DNA of 64,000 bases from Pectobacterium actinidiae (GCF_000803315.1 NZ_JRMH01000001.1:2542001-2606000), one strand, 5' to 3'; shown: positions 48,152 through 59,107, numbered from the stretch's first letter. Numbers and translations are program-made. Notes: generated from the letters alone by a model not told the origin.

Positions 48152-49093
48152 TTACGGGCGAATCCAGGACAGATAGACGGTGATTGTCAGGATAGACACG
48201 ATCGTCGAGTACAGCACCGTGCGTGAGGTGATGCGCGCTTCGCGGCGGTAAAACTCCGCCAGCATAAACGGCCCGGTTCCCGTCGGCAGCGCAGCCAGCA
48301 GCACCGCAGTATGAGTCAACAAGGGAGGCAACCCAAAGATCTTAGTGGCAATGATCCAGGTAATGATGGGATGCAGCACCAGTTTTAGCGTGACCAACAC
48401 CCCCACGATGACAGTCGGTTGAAAAGGCGACTCACGCGAGGTATTGGCCAGAAAAAGCCCCAGTGCGATCAGTGCACAAGGCGACGCCGTGTTGCCCAAC
48501 AATTTCAGGAAGACATCCACCGGCTCAGGAACACTCAGGCCGCTCAACGGGAAAAACAGTGCCACGGACGGTGCAATCAATAGCGGATTACGTGTCAGTG
48601 CACCAGCCACCTTCAACAGCAGTGCTGTCCTGCGCGTTTCCGTCTGGATTCCAACTTCAACAAAGACAATCGCAAAAGCAAAAAGTACGCAGACGGTGAT
48701 GATCGTGGCAATCAGCGTCGGAGCCATCGCCTCCTGCCCCAGAAACGCCAGCGCCAGCGGAAAACCGATAAACCCCGTATTCGCGTAGCTTGAATTCAAT
48801 GCATCCAGCGCGGCATCAGCCAAATGGCGAGAGCGATAAAGCTGAAAAGCCAGCGTGAGTGCGAAAACCAACAGCGCACCAAGACCAAACGTCATGATAA
48901 AACCGGGCTGCCAGACGTCAGACCACCGGGCATGCGCAATAATATTGAAAAGCAACGCAGGTAGCCCGAGATAGACGACAAATCGATTAAGTTCTGACGT
49001 GGCATTCGGACCAAAAATACCGATTTTACGGGTAAACCAGCCGATGAAAATCAGTGCAAAGATAGGTAAGACGACAGCAAAGGTCGATAGCAT
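48152..49093 (-). CDS. AEC-family (auxin efflux carrier) transporter
   Basis: A 313-residue inner-membrane protein with about ten membrane segments, of the AEC family (malonate, malate and related carriers). The conserved GFIGFPLALAFLGQEA and the C-terminal SLPTGTGPFMLAEFY-like (AALPTGTGPFMLAEFYRRE) are typical. Substrate not predictable. It may act with the nearby racemase cluster, though it lies on the far side of the LysR gene. Confidence 0.88.
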   Translation of the reverse strand: MLSTFAVVLPIFALIFIGWFTRKIGIFGPNATSELNRFVVYLGLPALLFNIIAHARWSDVWQPGFIMTFGLGALLVFALTLAFQLYRSRHLADAALDALNSSYANTGFIGFPLALAFLGQEAMAPTLIATIITVCVLFAFAIVFVEVGIQTETRRTALLLKVAGALTRNPLLIAPSVALFFPLSGLSVPEPVDVFLKLLGNTASPCALIALGLFLANTSRESPFQPTVIVGVLVTLKLVLHPIITWIIATKIFGLPPLLTHTAVLLAALPTGTGPFMLAEFYRREARITSRTVLYSTIVSILTITVYLSWIRP

Positions 49094-49145
49094 GACAAAA
49101 ACCCGATGTTATTTGCAGGATACCGCCCGCTTCCTCAGAAGCAGT

Positions 49146-49179
49146 AAAAAAAGCCCAGCGACATCGTCGATGAGCTTTT
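49146..49179 (-). terminator. Terminator of the beta-glucoside operon
   Basis: On the minus strand an imperfect stem (AAAAGCTCA...TGGGCTTTT with an inner CGAC/GTCG) runs into a stretch of seven or more T. It lies 20 bases after the phospho-beta-glucosidase stop. Confidence 0.75.
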
Positions 49180-49198
49180 GCGATCCTCTTAATGCCAC

Positions 49199-50680
<1,482 letters not shown>

Positions 50681-52573
50681 TTACACCGCAGCAGCGGACA
50701 GTTTCAAAAATGCTTCGCGGGAATCGACGTCATTCTCTTTTATCACGCTGATTTCCTGATAATTTTCTGTATTGGTTACAATCATAATGACGCTCGGATC
50801 AATGTTTTCCGCACGCAACGCATCAAGATCAAAGCTAATCAGCAGGTCACCCACCGACACATTTTGTTCATCCTCAACATGACGAGTAAAATGGCGGCCA
50901 TTGAGCTTAACGGTGTCGATACCGATGTGGATTAGCACCTCAGCTCCCGCGCGACTTTCCAGCGTAATGGCATGATTGGTGGCAAAAATCGAACCGACAG
51001 TGCCATTAACCGGTGAGCGCAATTCCCCTTTTTGCGGCACAATCGCAATCCCTTTGCCAAATACTTCATCGGCAAAAACCGGATCGCTAAGCTGATGTAA
51101 CGGCACAACATGACCGGCCAGCGGCGCGAAAAGCGTTTCGTCTTTTGTCGCCAGCATCGTGCTAGCCGTTTTTCCCTCATCAGGTGCTGGCGGCGCGTTG
51201 GTTTCTTCTGTTTTATCCACCGGATCGTCAAACCCAATCACGTACGTGATGGCTGTCGCCACCGTAAATGCGATAACCAGACTGACTAATGCCCAACCAA
51301 ACGTTTCGCCCACTAAGGCAGGCAGGCCAGGAAGACCACTTAACGCATAGGCATAGGTTTTCACACCAAATGCTGACGCGAAACCACCGCCGCAGGCACC
51401 GCCGATTAATGCCGCTGCAAATGGGCGTTTAAACCGGATATTGATGCCGTACATCGCCGGTTCCGTCACCCCCATCAGGGCGCTGAAAGAGGTCGACAGT
51501 GCCAGCGATTTGATTTTTTTGTTACGGGAACGCAGGAATACGCCGAATGCCGCGCCAGCCTGACCGAAATTGGCGACGAAGATAAGAATTTTGATCGGAT
51601 CGTAACCGAGCCGAGTGATGTTATTGATGATGATCGGCACCAGCACATAATGCATACCGGTAATAATCATCAGAGACAGCGTGCCGCCAACGATAATGCC
51701 TGCCAGCGGCCCCATGTTGTCCACCAGCCAGATGATGCCGCCGGACAGAGAATTACCGATAAAAATCCCCGCAGGTCCAATGAGAATGAGCATAATCGGG
51801 GCGACAATCAGTAAGCTCAACAGCGGGACAAACATCATCCTGAGTGCGGAAGGCATATATTTACTGATAAACCGCTCCACATAGCTCAGCAGCCAGACGG
51901 AGATGATAATTGGGATTACCGATGACGCGTATGACACCGGAGAGACGCCAAACCCCAAAAATTCGACGGGCTGCCCTGATTTCAGCAACGTTGTTATGGT
52001 GGGATGAAATAGCGTCGCGGCCAGTGCCACGCTGACAAACGGGTTAGCGCCAAATTTCTGCCCAGCGCTGAACGCAAGCACCATAGGGATGAAATAAAAC
52101 ACGCCGTCGCCAATCGCGGACAGAATCAGGTAGGTCTGGTTAGTGTTGGCGACCCAGCCAAACGAGATAACCAGCGACAGCAGGCCTTTTAATATCCCCG
52201 CACCAGCGATGGCAGGAATAATCGGTGAAAAAATGCCAGAAATAATTTCAAAGGCCGCCGAGATAGGATTTCTTTTTTTCGGCTTATCACCCGATTTTTC
52301 GTTCTCAGCATCACTATTAATTTGCACATGCGGTAATTCGTCAAAAATAGCCTGACAAACCTGCGCCACTTTCCCGCCAATAATAACCTGAAATTGATCG
52401 CCCGACAGGTTTGTCCCCATCACACCCTCAAGATTTTCCAGCGCATTGCGATCAACTTTGTTGACATCTTTCAGGCTAAATCGCAATCGCGTAATACAAT
52501 GGAACAAGGAAATGATATTCGGGGCACCGCCCAAATGTTCAATAATCCTTGACGCTGTCTGTTTATAATCCAT
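50681..52573 (-). CDS. bglF: PTS beta-glucoside-specific EIIBCA component
   Basis: A 630-residue PTS permease. Domain order B-C-A: EIIB (about 1-85, phosphorylated Cys in FHCITRLRFSLKD), membrane EIIC (about 105-460), and EIIA (about 480-625, with His in EVLIHIGIDTVKLNGRHF). It imports and phosphorylates aryl-beta-glucosides and also controls BglG by phosphorylation in E. coli. It lies 9 bases upstream of bglB. ArbF is an equally close relative. Confidence 0.92.
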   Translation of the reverse strand: MDYKQTASRIIEHLGGAPNIISLFHCITRLRFSLKDVNKVDRNALENLEGVMGTNLSGDQFQVIIGGKVAQVCQAIFDELPHVQINSDAENEKSGDKPKKRNPISAAFEIISGIFSPIIPAIAGAGILKGLLSLVISFGWVANTNQTYLILSAIGDGVFYFIPMVLAFSAGQKFGANPFVSVALAATLFHPTITTLLKSGQPVEFLGFGVSPVSYASSVIPIIISVWLLSYVERFISKYMPSALRMMFVPLLSLLIVAPIMLILIGPAGIFIGNSLSGGIIWLVDNMGPLAGIIVGGTLSLMIITGMHYVLVPIIINNITRLGYDPIKILIFVANFGQAGAAFGVFLRSRNKKIKSLALSTSFSALMGVTEPAMYGINIRFKRPFAAALIGGACGGGFASAFGVKTYAYALSGLPGLPALVGETFGWALVSLVIAFTVATAITYVIGFDDPVDKTEETNAPPAPDEGKTASTMLATKDETLFAPLAGHVVPLHQLSDPVFADEVFGKGIAIVPQKGELRSPVNGTVGSIFATNHAITLESRAGAEVLIHIGIDTVKLNGRHFTRHVEDEQNVSVGDLLISFDLDALRAENIDPSVIMIVTNTENYQEISVIKENDVDSREAFLKLSAAAV

Positions 52574-52630
52574 AGATTATCTACTCCAGAAAGAAACACA
52601 GTTAAGGTCGAATAAATACCGACAGTTATC

Positions 52631-52757
52631 TATACTCTAAATAATTCAAGTTTCAGGTAGGCGGCAAGAGAAGGAGTCCCGATGAGCTTACTTGAGTAAG
52701 TGATTCGGGTGACTAAACGCAGCCAACGCACATGCAAATTGAAGTATGACGAGTATA
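52631..52757 (+). repeat. ERIC element, copy 5 (127 bp) between bglG and bglF
   Basis: A full-length ERIC: TATACTCTAAATAATTCAAG at the left, AATTGAAGTATGACGAGTATA at the right, with the core GAGTCCCGATGAGCTTACTT / AAGTAAGTGATTCGGG. Relative to the consensus the core CCCCAG/CTGGGG pair is changed on both sides (CCCGAT/ATTCGGG), and both ends read ATACTC/GAGTAT, so stems are preserved. Confidence 0.93.
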
Positions 52758-52778
52758 TCGGTTTCATAGCTTCCTCTG

Positions 52779-52807
52779 GGCTTTGCCTGATTAAACAGTA
52801 ACAATCC
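52779..52807 (-). promoter_or_regulatory. Ribonucleic antiterminator (RAT) site 2
   Basis: On the minus strand the 29-base motif begins GGATTGTTACTG and ends CAGGCAAAGCC, a close match to the BglG-family RAT consensus. It starts within the bglG stop codon. The terminator that should overlap its 3' part is not obvious, because ERIC copy 5 begins 21 bases further on. Confidence 0.8.
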
Positions 52808-53658
52808 TAAATGGAATTCTTTTGTCGCTGCATCATATTTTCTATATGCACCGTCAGATATAATTTTTCAGAGTCAGTCATTTGATACTGATAATTCTTT
52901 TTGATGAAGTCGCCAATCGCATTGACGCAATTCACCGTTTTCTCATGTTTCTTTTTGACCAAATTAAACAGGTCATCGACATCATCATTGAGTTCTGTCT
53001 TTCTTAATACACGCTGTGCGAAAAATTTAATATGGGTAATAAAACGCTGGTAGTTGATGCTTTGCTCATCAATCGTTACGCCATACCAGTATTTGACGAT
53101 ATTTTGAATCTGATAGATCAACTTTGTTATTTCAGTCACTTGGCCATCTGCATTTTTCATCCCTGCGTTAACAATATGCAACGCGATACTGCACGCCTCG
53201 GCGTTCGGTAATAATACACCACAGCGAGAAGCAATAATGGCCAGCGCCTGCAAGGCGACGGAATATTCGTCTTTATAAAAATGGCGCACTTCCCATTCAA
53301 GCGGATTATTGATTTCCAACCCCTGCTTATGCCTCTCAATGGCATAATGCAAATGATCGGAGAGCGAGACATAAAGGCCTTCGCTAATTTTATAATTCAG
53401 CGCATGCTGCGCCAAATGCACAATATCATCGGTTAACTGAATAATTTCCATCGGGACTTCATTCAGCAACACCATAAAGCGGGAATAAATTTTATCATCA
53501 TGCAGGTGAAAAGTTTTCTCGACCTTGTCTGCCGAAATGCTATCCCCTACGTGCGCCTCAAAACCCAGTCCCCGACCGGTTAAAATAAGCTCATTGCCCG
53601 ACGAGTCCGTGGCGCTGACAACATTATTATTTAATATTTGTTTGATATAAAATGTCAT
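52807..53658 (-). CDS. bglG: BglG-family transcriptional antiterminator
   Basis: A 283-residue RNA-binding antiterminator. The CAT RNA-binding domain is residues 1-55 (MTFYIKQILNNNVVSATDSS and GRGLGF), followed by PRD1 (about 65-170) and PRD2 (about 175-280), with regulatory His residues such as IVHLAQHALNY and LTVHIENM. BglF-type phosphorylation controls it. The start at 53658 follows GGGGAGTGGT. Both flanking leaders contain RAT sequences. Confidence 0.93.
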   Translation of the reverse strand: MTFYIKQILNNNVVSATDSSGNELILTGRGLGFEAHVGDSISADKVEKTFHLHDDKIYSRFMVLLNEVPMEIIQLTDDIVHLAQHALNYKISEGLYVSLSDHLHYAIERHKQGLEINNPLEWEVRHFYKDEYSVALQALAIIASRCGVLLPNAEACSIALHIVNAGMKNADGQVTEITKLIYQIQNIVKYWYGVTIDEQSINYQRFITHIKFFAQRVLRKTELNDDVDDLFNLVKKKHEKTVNCVNAIGDFIKKNYQYQMTDSEKLYLTVHIENMMQRQKNSI

Positions 53659-53670
53659 ACCACTCCCCAA

Positions 53671-53751
53671 AAACAAAAAAACGGGCAAAACGTAAATACA
53701 GTCAAGGAAAGAAATAAAAATTTCCCTGTATCTGCATCTAGGTTTTGCCCG
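53671..53751 (-). terminator. RAT-controlled leader terminator of bglG
   Basis: On the minus strand CGGGCAAAAC pairs with GTTTTGCCCG over a long imperfect stem (with ATACAG/CTGTAT inside), ending in TTTTTTTG. Its 5' arm overlaps RAT site 1, so BglG binding would prevent the terminator from forming. Confidence 0.9.
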
Positions 53752-53769
53752 CTTTGCGGTAACAAGCTC
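53741..53769 (-). promoter_or_regulatory. Ribonucleic antiterminator (RAT) site 1
   Basis: The 29-base minus-strand motif contains GCTTGTTACCGC and GCGGGCAAAACC, a near-perfect BglG-type RAT. It overlaps the 5' arm of the leader terminator. Confidence 0.88.
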
Positions 53770-53783
53770 TAAAAGCAAGGTGA

Positions 53784-53811
53784 ATCTAACACCCAGAAAA
53801 AATGATAGCAA
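53784..53811 (-). promoter_or_regulatory. Putative sigma-70 promoter of bglG
   Basis: On the minus strand TTGCTA (-35) and TTAGAT (-10) are separated by 16 bases, just upstream of RAT site 1. A lone CRP half-site (TGTGA at 53849-53853) lies further upstream. Predicted from sequence only. Confidence 0.4.
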
Positions 53812-53864
53812 GACACGCGCACACTTTTACTTAGCAGGGTGTTAAATTTGTGATCTATCCAGCG

Positions 53865-56800
53865 TTATTCCACCCGCGATTCGATCACCACCACGTACTG
53901 TCCTGCGCGAACCGATGCACCGGGCTGGCAGCGTATATCCCGCACAATGCCGCGCTGCGGTGACACGATGGGGATCTCCATTTTCATCGATTCAAGGATC
54001 ATCAGCGTGTCTCCTTCGGCCACCGTTTTGCCTACTTCCGTCGTCACCTGCCAGAGATTGCCGGAAATCGGGCTTTCTACCCCCACTTGTCCCGGTTGGA
54101 TCGGTGGTTCACTCGCCTCTTCAATCACCCCATCCACGCTATCCGCTATCGATTGACCGGCCATACGCCAGCGCTCGCGCTCCGCTTCAAACGCGGCTCG
54201 CTGGCGCACGCGGAATGTTTCAATCTCTTCCGCTTCACACGATAAGAAATCCTGATAAGCGTTTAACGCCAGTTCGCTTTGTTCGATCCGTAGTGAGTAG
54301 CGTCCTAGCGGGAAATCCCGTCGAATGGATAACAATTCGTCAGCCGATACCGGATAGAAACGAATTTGGTCAAAAAAACGCAGCAGCCACGGTTTGCCGT
54401 CAAATGCGTCAACGCCGCGATAGCGATCCCACATTTGCAGCGTGCGTCCAACAAACTGGTAACCACCCGGCCCTTCCATGCCGTAAACACACAGGTAAGC
54501 GCCACCGATGCCCACCGAGTTTTCCGCGGTCCAGGTACGCGCCGGATTATATTTAGTAGTGACTAAACGGTGGCGTGGATCCAGCGGCGTTGCCACCGGC
54601 GCACCGAGGTAAACGTCACCCAACCCCATCACCAGATAGCTAGCGTCAAAGACCGTGCGGTAAACCTCATCGAGATTATCCAGTTCGTTAATACGGCGGA
54701 TAAATTCAAGGTTGCTCGGGCACCAGGGCGCATCGCTGCGTACCGTGGTCATGTACTTTTGAATCGCCAGTTGGCAGGCGGGATCGTCCCAGGACAGCGG
54801 CAGATAAACCACTCGTGATGGCACAGTCAGATTCTGCTGGGTGCAAACGTCCTGCCATAGCGTGGAGAGCACATCCAACACATGCTGTAGCGAAAGCACT
54901 TCGGGACGATAGTGCACCTGCAACGAGCGAATGCCCGGCGTCACGTCAATGATGCCATCAAGCGCCTGTTGCTCTAACGCCAGCATGAGTGCATGGACGC
55001 GGAAACGCAGCGCAACATCCAACTCCGCTGCGCCCACCTCCAGCAGCAAGTGGGTATCGCCGGATAGCCGTGCAACCAACCGCTTGTCCGCCTCACCGCT
55101 ATCCAACACCACCGGAGAAATGAGCGCGGCAGGTGACCAATCAATCGCGATCGGAGCAAGCTGTTCCACCTCCGCCTGACGTGCCTGCGCCAGTGCACGC
55201 GCCGTCGGGAGATCGACAGGAATAAAGCGCACACGGTCGCCCGCAGTAAGCTGCCCCAACGCCCACAGGTCAGCTTCGATTACCGTCACCGGACAGACGA
55301 ACCCACCGAGGCTCGGGCCATCCGGCCCCAGAATAACCGGCATATCGCCGGTGAAATCCACCGCGCCGATGGCATACGGGTTATCATGAATATTCGAAGG
55401 GTGCAGCCCGGCTTCTCCACCGCTGTCACGTACCCACTCCGGTTTTGGCCCAATCAGGCGCACGCCCGTGCGGCTGGAGTTAAAATGTACTTCCCACTCG
55501 GTGGCGAGAAAGGTTTCCATATAAGCAGGCGTGAAATAATCCGGTGCGGCATGTGGGCCGTAGACCACACGCAGTTCACGCACGACAGACAACGTGGTAC
55601 GCAATTCGTCCGGCAGGCTATCGCCGGTGTATCTGTCCCTCAGGGGAGCAAGGTGCAATACGTCTCCCGCCCGCAGCGCCCTGCCCGCGTGGCCGCCAAA
55701 CTGCCCCAGTGTGAAGGTGCTTTTACTGCCGAGATAATCCGGCACATCGAACCCGCCGCGCAGGCAGAGATAGCTACGTACGCCCTGATCCAGCATGGTT
55801 CCTAAACGCAGCGTGGCACCCGCCGGTATCGCAAATACGCTATCCATCGGTACAGACTGACCATCCAATTCGATAACGATAGCCGCACCAGTAACCACCG
55901 CCACGGCGTCCGTATTAAAACGCAGTGTTGGCCCATTCATCGTGACTTCCAGCGCCGCCATTCCCGCCGGGTTCCCCACCAGACGGTTGCCTAAACGCAG
56001 TGCGCGATCGTCCATCGGTCCCGACGGCGGCACGCCGACCGCCCAGTATCCGAGACGGCCGGGATAATCTTGTACGGTGGTCTGTGTGCCAGCACTCACC
56101 ACTTCGCAGGTTGTCGCGTTGTAAACCAACGTATCCAGACAGCGCGTCCACGGCTGGCCGCTGGCAAACGGCTCTGCCGCCAAAATCTGACGCAAATAGT
56201 CACGGTTATGTTCAACGCCGTAGAGTCGCGTGTCCGCCAGCGCCCGATCCAATTCGACTATTGCCTGCTCGCGGGTGGGTGCACTAGCGATGATCTTAGC
56301 CAGCATCGGATCGAAAAACGGTGGGATCTCGCACCCGGCCGTCACCCACGTATCGATGCGTAGGCTCTGTCCTTCTGACGCGGGGAACGCAACTTCCGTC
56401 AATAATCCCGGTGACGGCTGGAACTGTTTACCTGGATCTTCCGCGTACAGGCGCGCCTGAATCGCATGACCCTGCGGATTCAATCTAACGGCCAACTCTC
56501 GCAGCGGCGGCAAATCGCCTGCGGCCAGTTCGACCATCCAGCGCACCAGATCCACGCCCCATACCTGCTCCGTTACACCGTGCTCGACCTGAAGGCGCGT
56601 ATTAACTTCAAGAAAGTAAAAACGGTCCGTCGCGCTGTCATAAACGAATTCCACCGTTCCGGCACTGCGGTAATTTACCGCCTGTGCCAGACTGATTGCG
56701 GCAGAACACAGCGCTTCGGCAACGCCATCTGGCAGATTGGGCGCGGGCGTTTCTTCAATCACTTTCTGATTACGGCGCTGTACCGAACAGTCCCGAACCC

Positions 56801-57470
56801 CTAGCGCGAGCACATCGCCCTGCCCATCGCCAAAGATCTGTACCTCCAGATGTCGGGCGCGTTCGATATATTTTTCAATGAAAACGCCTGCGTCGCTGAA
56901 GTTGTTCTGTCCCAAACGCTTTACCGTTTCAAACGCGTCGGACAGTTCCGTGGCGTTATAGCAGACGCGCATCCCGATCCCACCACCTCCGGCTGTGCTT
57001 TTAAGCATGACCGGATAGCCGATCGCTGCCGCCGCACCGAGAGCCACATCAATATTGTCCAGCAGCTCAGTGCCTTCCAGCAGCGGTACGTTGTGCTGCT
57101 TCGCCAGCGCGCGCGCCGTATGTTTTAAGCCGAATACCCGTAGCTGCTGCGGCGTCGGCCCGACAAAGGCAATCTGTGCCGCTTCGCAGGCTTCGGCAAA
57201 CGCCGCATTCTCGGATAGAAAACCATAGCCGGGATGAATCGCCTGCGCGCCGCTGCGCTGCGCCGCAGAGAGAATTTTTTCTACATCCAGATAGGTGTGA
57301 GCCGCCGCGCCCTCTCCCAGGCTAAGGGCTTCATCGGCGTCCTGAATATGCAGGCTACTGATATCGGCATCAGAATAAACCGCGACGCCGCGGACGTTCA
57401 TCTCGCGCAACGAACGCAGAATACGGCACGCAATCGCGCCACGGTTGGCAATCAGAAGTGTGTCGAACAT
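53865..57470 (-). CDS. Biotin-dependent urea/guanidine carboxylase
   Basis: A 1201-residue multidomain enzyme: biotin carboxylase (about 1-450, with the ATP-grasp loop KSTAGGGGIGMRV and EVNTRLQVEHGVTE), carboxyltransferase with KipA- and KipI-like halves (about 455-1050), and a C-terminal biotin carrier domain with ESMKMEI. Proteins of this type were annotated as urea carboxylase; those linked to guanidine-I riboswitches and carboxyguanidine deiminases act as guanidine carboxylases. The riboswitch here favours guanidine. The ribosome-binding site before the ATG is weak. No allophanate hydrolase gene follows. Confidence 0.92.
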   Translation of the reverse strand: MFDTLLIANRGAIACRILRSLREMNVRGVAVYSDADISSLHIQDADEALSLGEGAAAHTYLDVEKILSAAQRSGAQAIHPGYGFLSENAAFAEACEAAQIAFVGPTPQQLRVFGLKHTARALAKQHNVPLLEGTELLDNIDVALGAAAAIGYPVMLKSTAGGGGIGMRVCYNATELSDAFETVKRLGQNNFSDAGVFIEKYIERARHLEVQIFGDGQGDVLALGVRDCSVQRRNQKVIEETPAPNLPDGVAEALCSAAISLAQAVNYRSAGTVEFVYDSATDRFYFLEVNTRLQVEHGVTEQVWGVDLVRWMVELAAGDLPPLRELAVRLNPQGHAIQARLYAEDPGKQFQPSPGLLTEVAFPASEGQSLRIDTWVTAGCEIPPFFDPMLAKIIASAPTREQAIVELDRALADTRLYGVEHNRDYLRQILAAEPFASGQPWTRCLDTLVYNATTCEVVSAGTQTTVQDYPGRLGYWAVGVPPSGPMDDRALRLGNRLVGNPAGMAALEVTMNGPTLRFNTDAVAVVTGAAIVIELDGQSVPMDSVFAIPAGATLRLGTMLDQGVRSYLCLRGGFDVPDYLGSKSTFTLGQFGGHAGRALRAGDVLHLAPLRDRYTGDSLPDELRTTLSVVRELRVVYGPHAAPDYFTPAYMETFLATEWEVHFNSSRTGVRLIGPKPEWVRDSGGEAGLHPSNIHDNPYAIGAVDFTGDMPVILGPDGPSLGGFVCPVTVIEADLWALGQLTAGDRVRFIPVDLPTARALAQARQAEVEQLAPIAIDWSPAALISPVVLDSGEADKRLVARLSGDTHLLLEVGAAELDVALRFRVHALMLALEQQALDGIIDVTPGIRSLQVHYRPEVLSLQHVLDVLSTLWQDVCTQQNLTVPSRVVYLPLSWDDPACQLAIQKYMTTVRSDAPWCPSNLEFIRRINELDNLDEVYRTVFDASYLVMGLGDVYLGAPVATPLDPRHRLVTTKYNPARTWTAENSVGIGGAYLCVYGMEGPGGYQFVGRTLQMWDRYRGVDAFDGKPWLLRFFDQIRFYPVSADELLSIRRDFPLGRYSLRIEQSELALNAYQDFLSCEAEEIETFRVRQRAAFEAERERWRMAGQSIADSVDGVIEEASEPPIQPGQVGVESPISGNLWQVTTEVGKTVAEGDTLMILESMKMEIPIVSPQRGIVRDIRCQPGASVRAGQYVVVIESRVE

Positions 57471-57578
57471 ACGCTAGACTCATGCAAGGGCGGGTCGTCC
57501 CGCCAAAATGCGATCCGCATGATGGTCGTCCATCGCGGTAAATGTCATTGGGTGCAGAGGCCTGCTACCACGCTAGAA

Positions 57579-57722
57579 TCACGGGGTTTTGTCAGACTGA
57601 GCACGGCTCGACAGCGGCAGAAAATAGCGATTTGCCCTTGCCTCCAGCGCGCTCACCAGCCACGCTTTCACCCGCTGCCAGCGCGTAGGTTTTTCATCGC
57701 CTCGTTCCGACGTCAATTCCAT
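57579..57722 (-). CDS. Possible small ORF coupled to the deiminase subunit gene
   Basis: A 47-codon frame starting at an ATG that overlaps the stop of the upstream deiminase subunit gene by ten bases. The product is basic and has a possible amphipathic helix ([20 protein letters not shown]). It fills most of the 242-base gap before the carboxylase gene. I recognise no family, and coding status is unproven. Confidence 0.35.
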   Translation of the reverse strand: MELTSERGDEKPTRWQRVKAWLVSALEARANRYFLPLSSRAQSDKTP

Positions 57723-58348
57723 ATCAGCACCTCCGCGGGCGTCGGGTTCCAGCCGTTGCACGGATTATTCAACTGCGGACAGTTGGAAATCAGCACAATG
57801 ACATCCGCTTCGGCACGCAGCTCCACGTATTTCCCCGGAGCGGAAATACCGTCCTCAAAGGTCAGTCCACCTTCTGCCGTCACCGGCACGTTCATGAAGA
57901 AGTTGATGTTCGCGCCGATGTCCTTTTTGTTCAGGCGACCATCGTGCAGGCAGGCACAGAGAAAATTGTCGCGACAGCTATGCATGTAGCGCCGATCGAG
58001 CGCATAGCGCACGGTGTTACTCTCCTGCGCACAGGCACCGCCCAGCGTGTCATGACGACCACAGGTGTCGGCGACAATCGTCAGCAGCGGATTGCCAAGA
58101 TTGGAGTACAGCACGCTGCCCGTCGTCAGGTAGACGCTATTTTGGCGGCGCAGCGTACGTTGCGGATCGTAGCGTTCACGCGGATCGTTGACGCGATAAA
58201 ACAGCGTATCCACCGCCTGATTACCTTCCAAATCCAGCAGTCGCAACGTCTGTCCCTGCTTCACCTCAAACAGATAGGGTTCTCCGGCAGGAATCACATG
58301 GCGGAATACCGCATCCTCGGCCGTTTTATTGCTGGCAATTAACGTCAT
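57713..58348 (-). CDS. Carboxyguanidine deiminase subunit (CgdA/CgdB family), second gene
   Basis: A 211-residue protein formerly annotated as urea carboxylase-associated. Shares with the preceding gene the block [20 protein letters not shown] followed by RHDTLGG, and INFFMNVPV. The two paralogues are thought to form a heteromeric deiminase that turns carboxyguanidine into allophanate. A CNGWNPTP motif lies near the C-terminus. Start at 58348 with AAGGAGG. I do not decide which of CgdA or CgdB it is. Confidence 0.85.
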   Translation of the reverse strand: MTLIASNKTAEDAVFRHVIPAGEPYLFEVKQGQTLRLLDLEGNQAVDTLFYRVNDPRERYDPQRTLRRQNSVYLTTGSVLYSNLGNPLLTIVADTCGRHDTLGGACAQESNTVRYALDRRYMHSCRDNFLCACLHDGRLNKKDIGANINFFMNVPVTAEGGLTFEDGISAPGKYVELRAEADVIVLISNCPQLNNPCNGWNPTPAEVLIWN

Positions 58349-58359
58349 GTCCGGCCTCC

Positions 58360-59094
58360 TTACAGGCAAAAGCGTTCGGTGTTGTGAAACGCACGTGCAT
58401 TTTCCTCACGGAATTCACGGCAGTAGCCAGCAGCATCCTCGCTTTCCGCCCGGCGCCAGGTGAGCGCGATTGGTCGCGGCGCATACGTCGGGTTGGGATC
58501 CATCGGATGCTGCAAAGCGGTGAGCACCACCAGCGTATCCATCGGCGCATACAGCTCGATGTAGTTCCCCGCCTGAGAATGATTGGCGTGAAAATGAAAC
58601 TGCCCCTGCGCATCGACGGTCACTTTGCTAAACAGGTTGATGGTCATCAGCAGATCTTGCAGATTAAGATTCCATTTCCCCATCTCGACCAGCAGGTTAT
58701 CCATGCCATTACGGAAAAAACCGTTACGCCATTCCTGATAGCGCCCCTGCCCGTATTTCGCCTGCACCTCCTGCGCATTGAGCACACCGCCGAAGCTGTC
58801 GTGCCAGCCACAGGTATCAGTAATGATTGCCGCCAGCACGCGTCCCATATCGGAATAGAGGCAGTGCCCAGCCGTTAATTTGGCGGTGTGTTGCCCTTTA
58901 AGGGTATCCGGCAGGTTCAGGCGTTCGCTGGTCTGGTGCGCGTTGAATAGCAGCAGGCCAACGTTGCCGCCACCTTCCACATCGGTTATCCGTAGAATCT
59001 GTCCACGCTTGAGAATGAAGGAGGTATGCCCTCCCCCCGGCACCGTTTCTTCGTCAAACGTTGTTCGGCCTGTTGGTGTCTGTATCTCTGTCAT
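58360..59094 (-). CDS. Carboxyguanidine deiminase subunit (CgdA/CgdB family), first gene
   Basis: A 244-residue paralogue of the next gene, with [20 protein letters not shown] followed by HDSFGG and [10 protein letters not shown]. Together the two are expected to form the carboxyguanidine deiminase. A strong AAGGAG lies upstream; GTG at 59097 directly before the ATG is an alternative start. It lies 13 bases after the ABC ATPase gene and 11 before its paralogue, so all are in one operon. Confidence 0.85.
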   Translation of the reverse strand: MTEIQTPTGRTTFDEETVPGGGHTSFILKRGQILRITDVEGGGNVGLLLFNAHQTSERLNLPDTLKGQHTAKLTAGHCLYSDMGRVLAAIITDTCGWHDSFGGVLNAQEVQAKYGQGRYQEWRNGFFRNGMDNLLVEMGKWNLNLQDLLMTINLFSKVTVDAQGQFHFHANHSQAGNYIELYAPMDTLVVLTALQHPMDPNPTYAPRPIALTWRRAESEDAAGYCREFREENARAFHNTERFCL

Positions 59095-59107
59095 CACACA
59101 AAGCTCC

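Noticed and set aside
53849..53864. CRP site upstream of the bgl operon
   Set aside because: Only one half (TGTGA) matches; the other half is poor. Mentioned in the promoter entry but not called.
53865..57470. Reading the carboxylase as 5-oxoprolinase subunits (PxpB/PxpC) fused to a carboxylase
   Set aside because: The KipI/KipA-like halves resemble these, but the single-chain order with biotin carboxylase and biotin carrier domains is that of urea/guanidine carboxylase.
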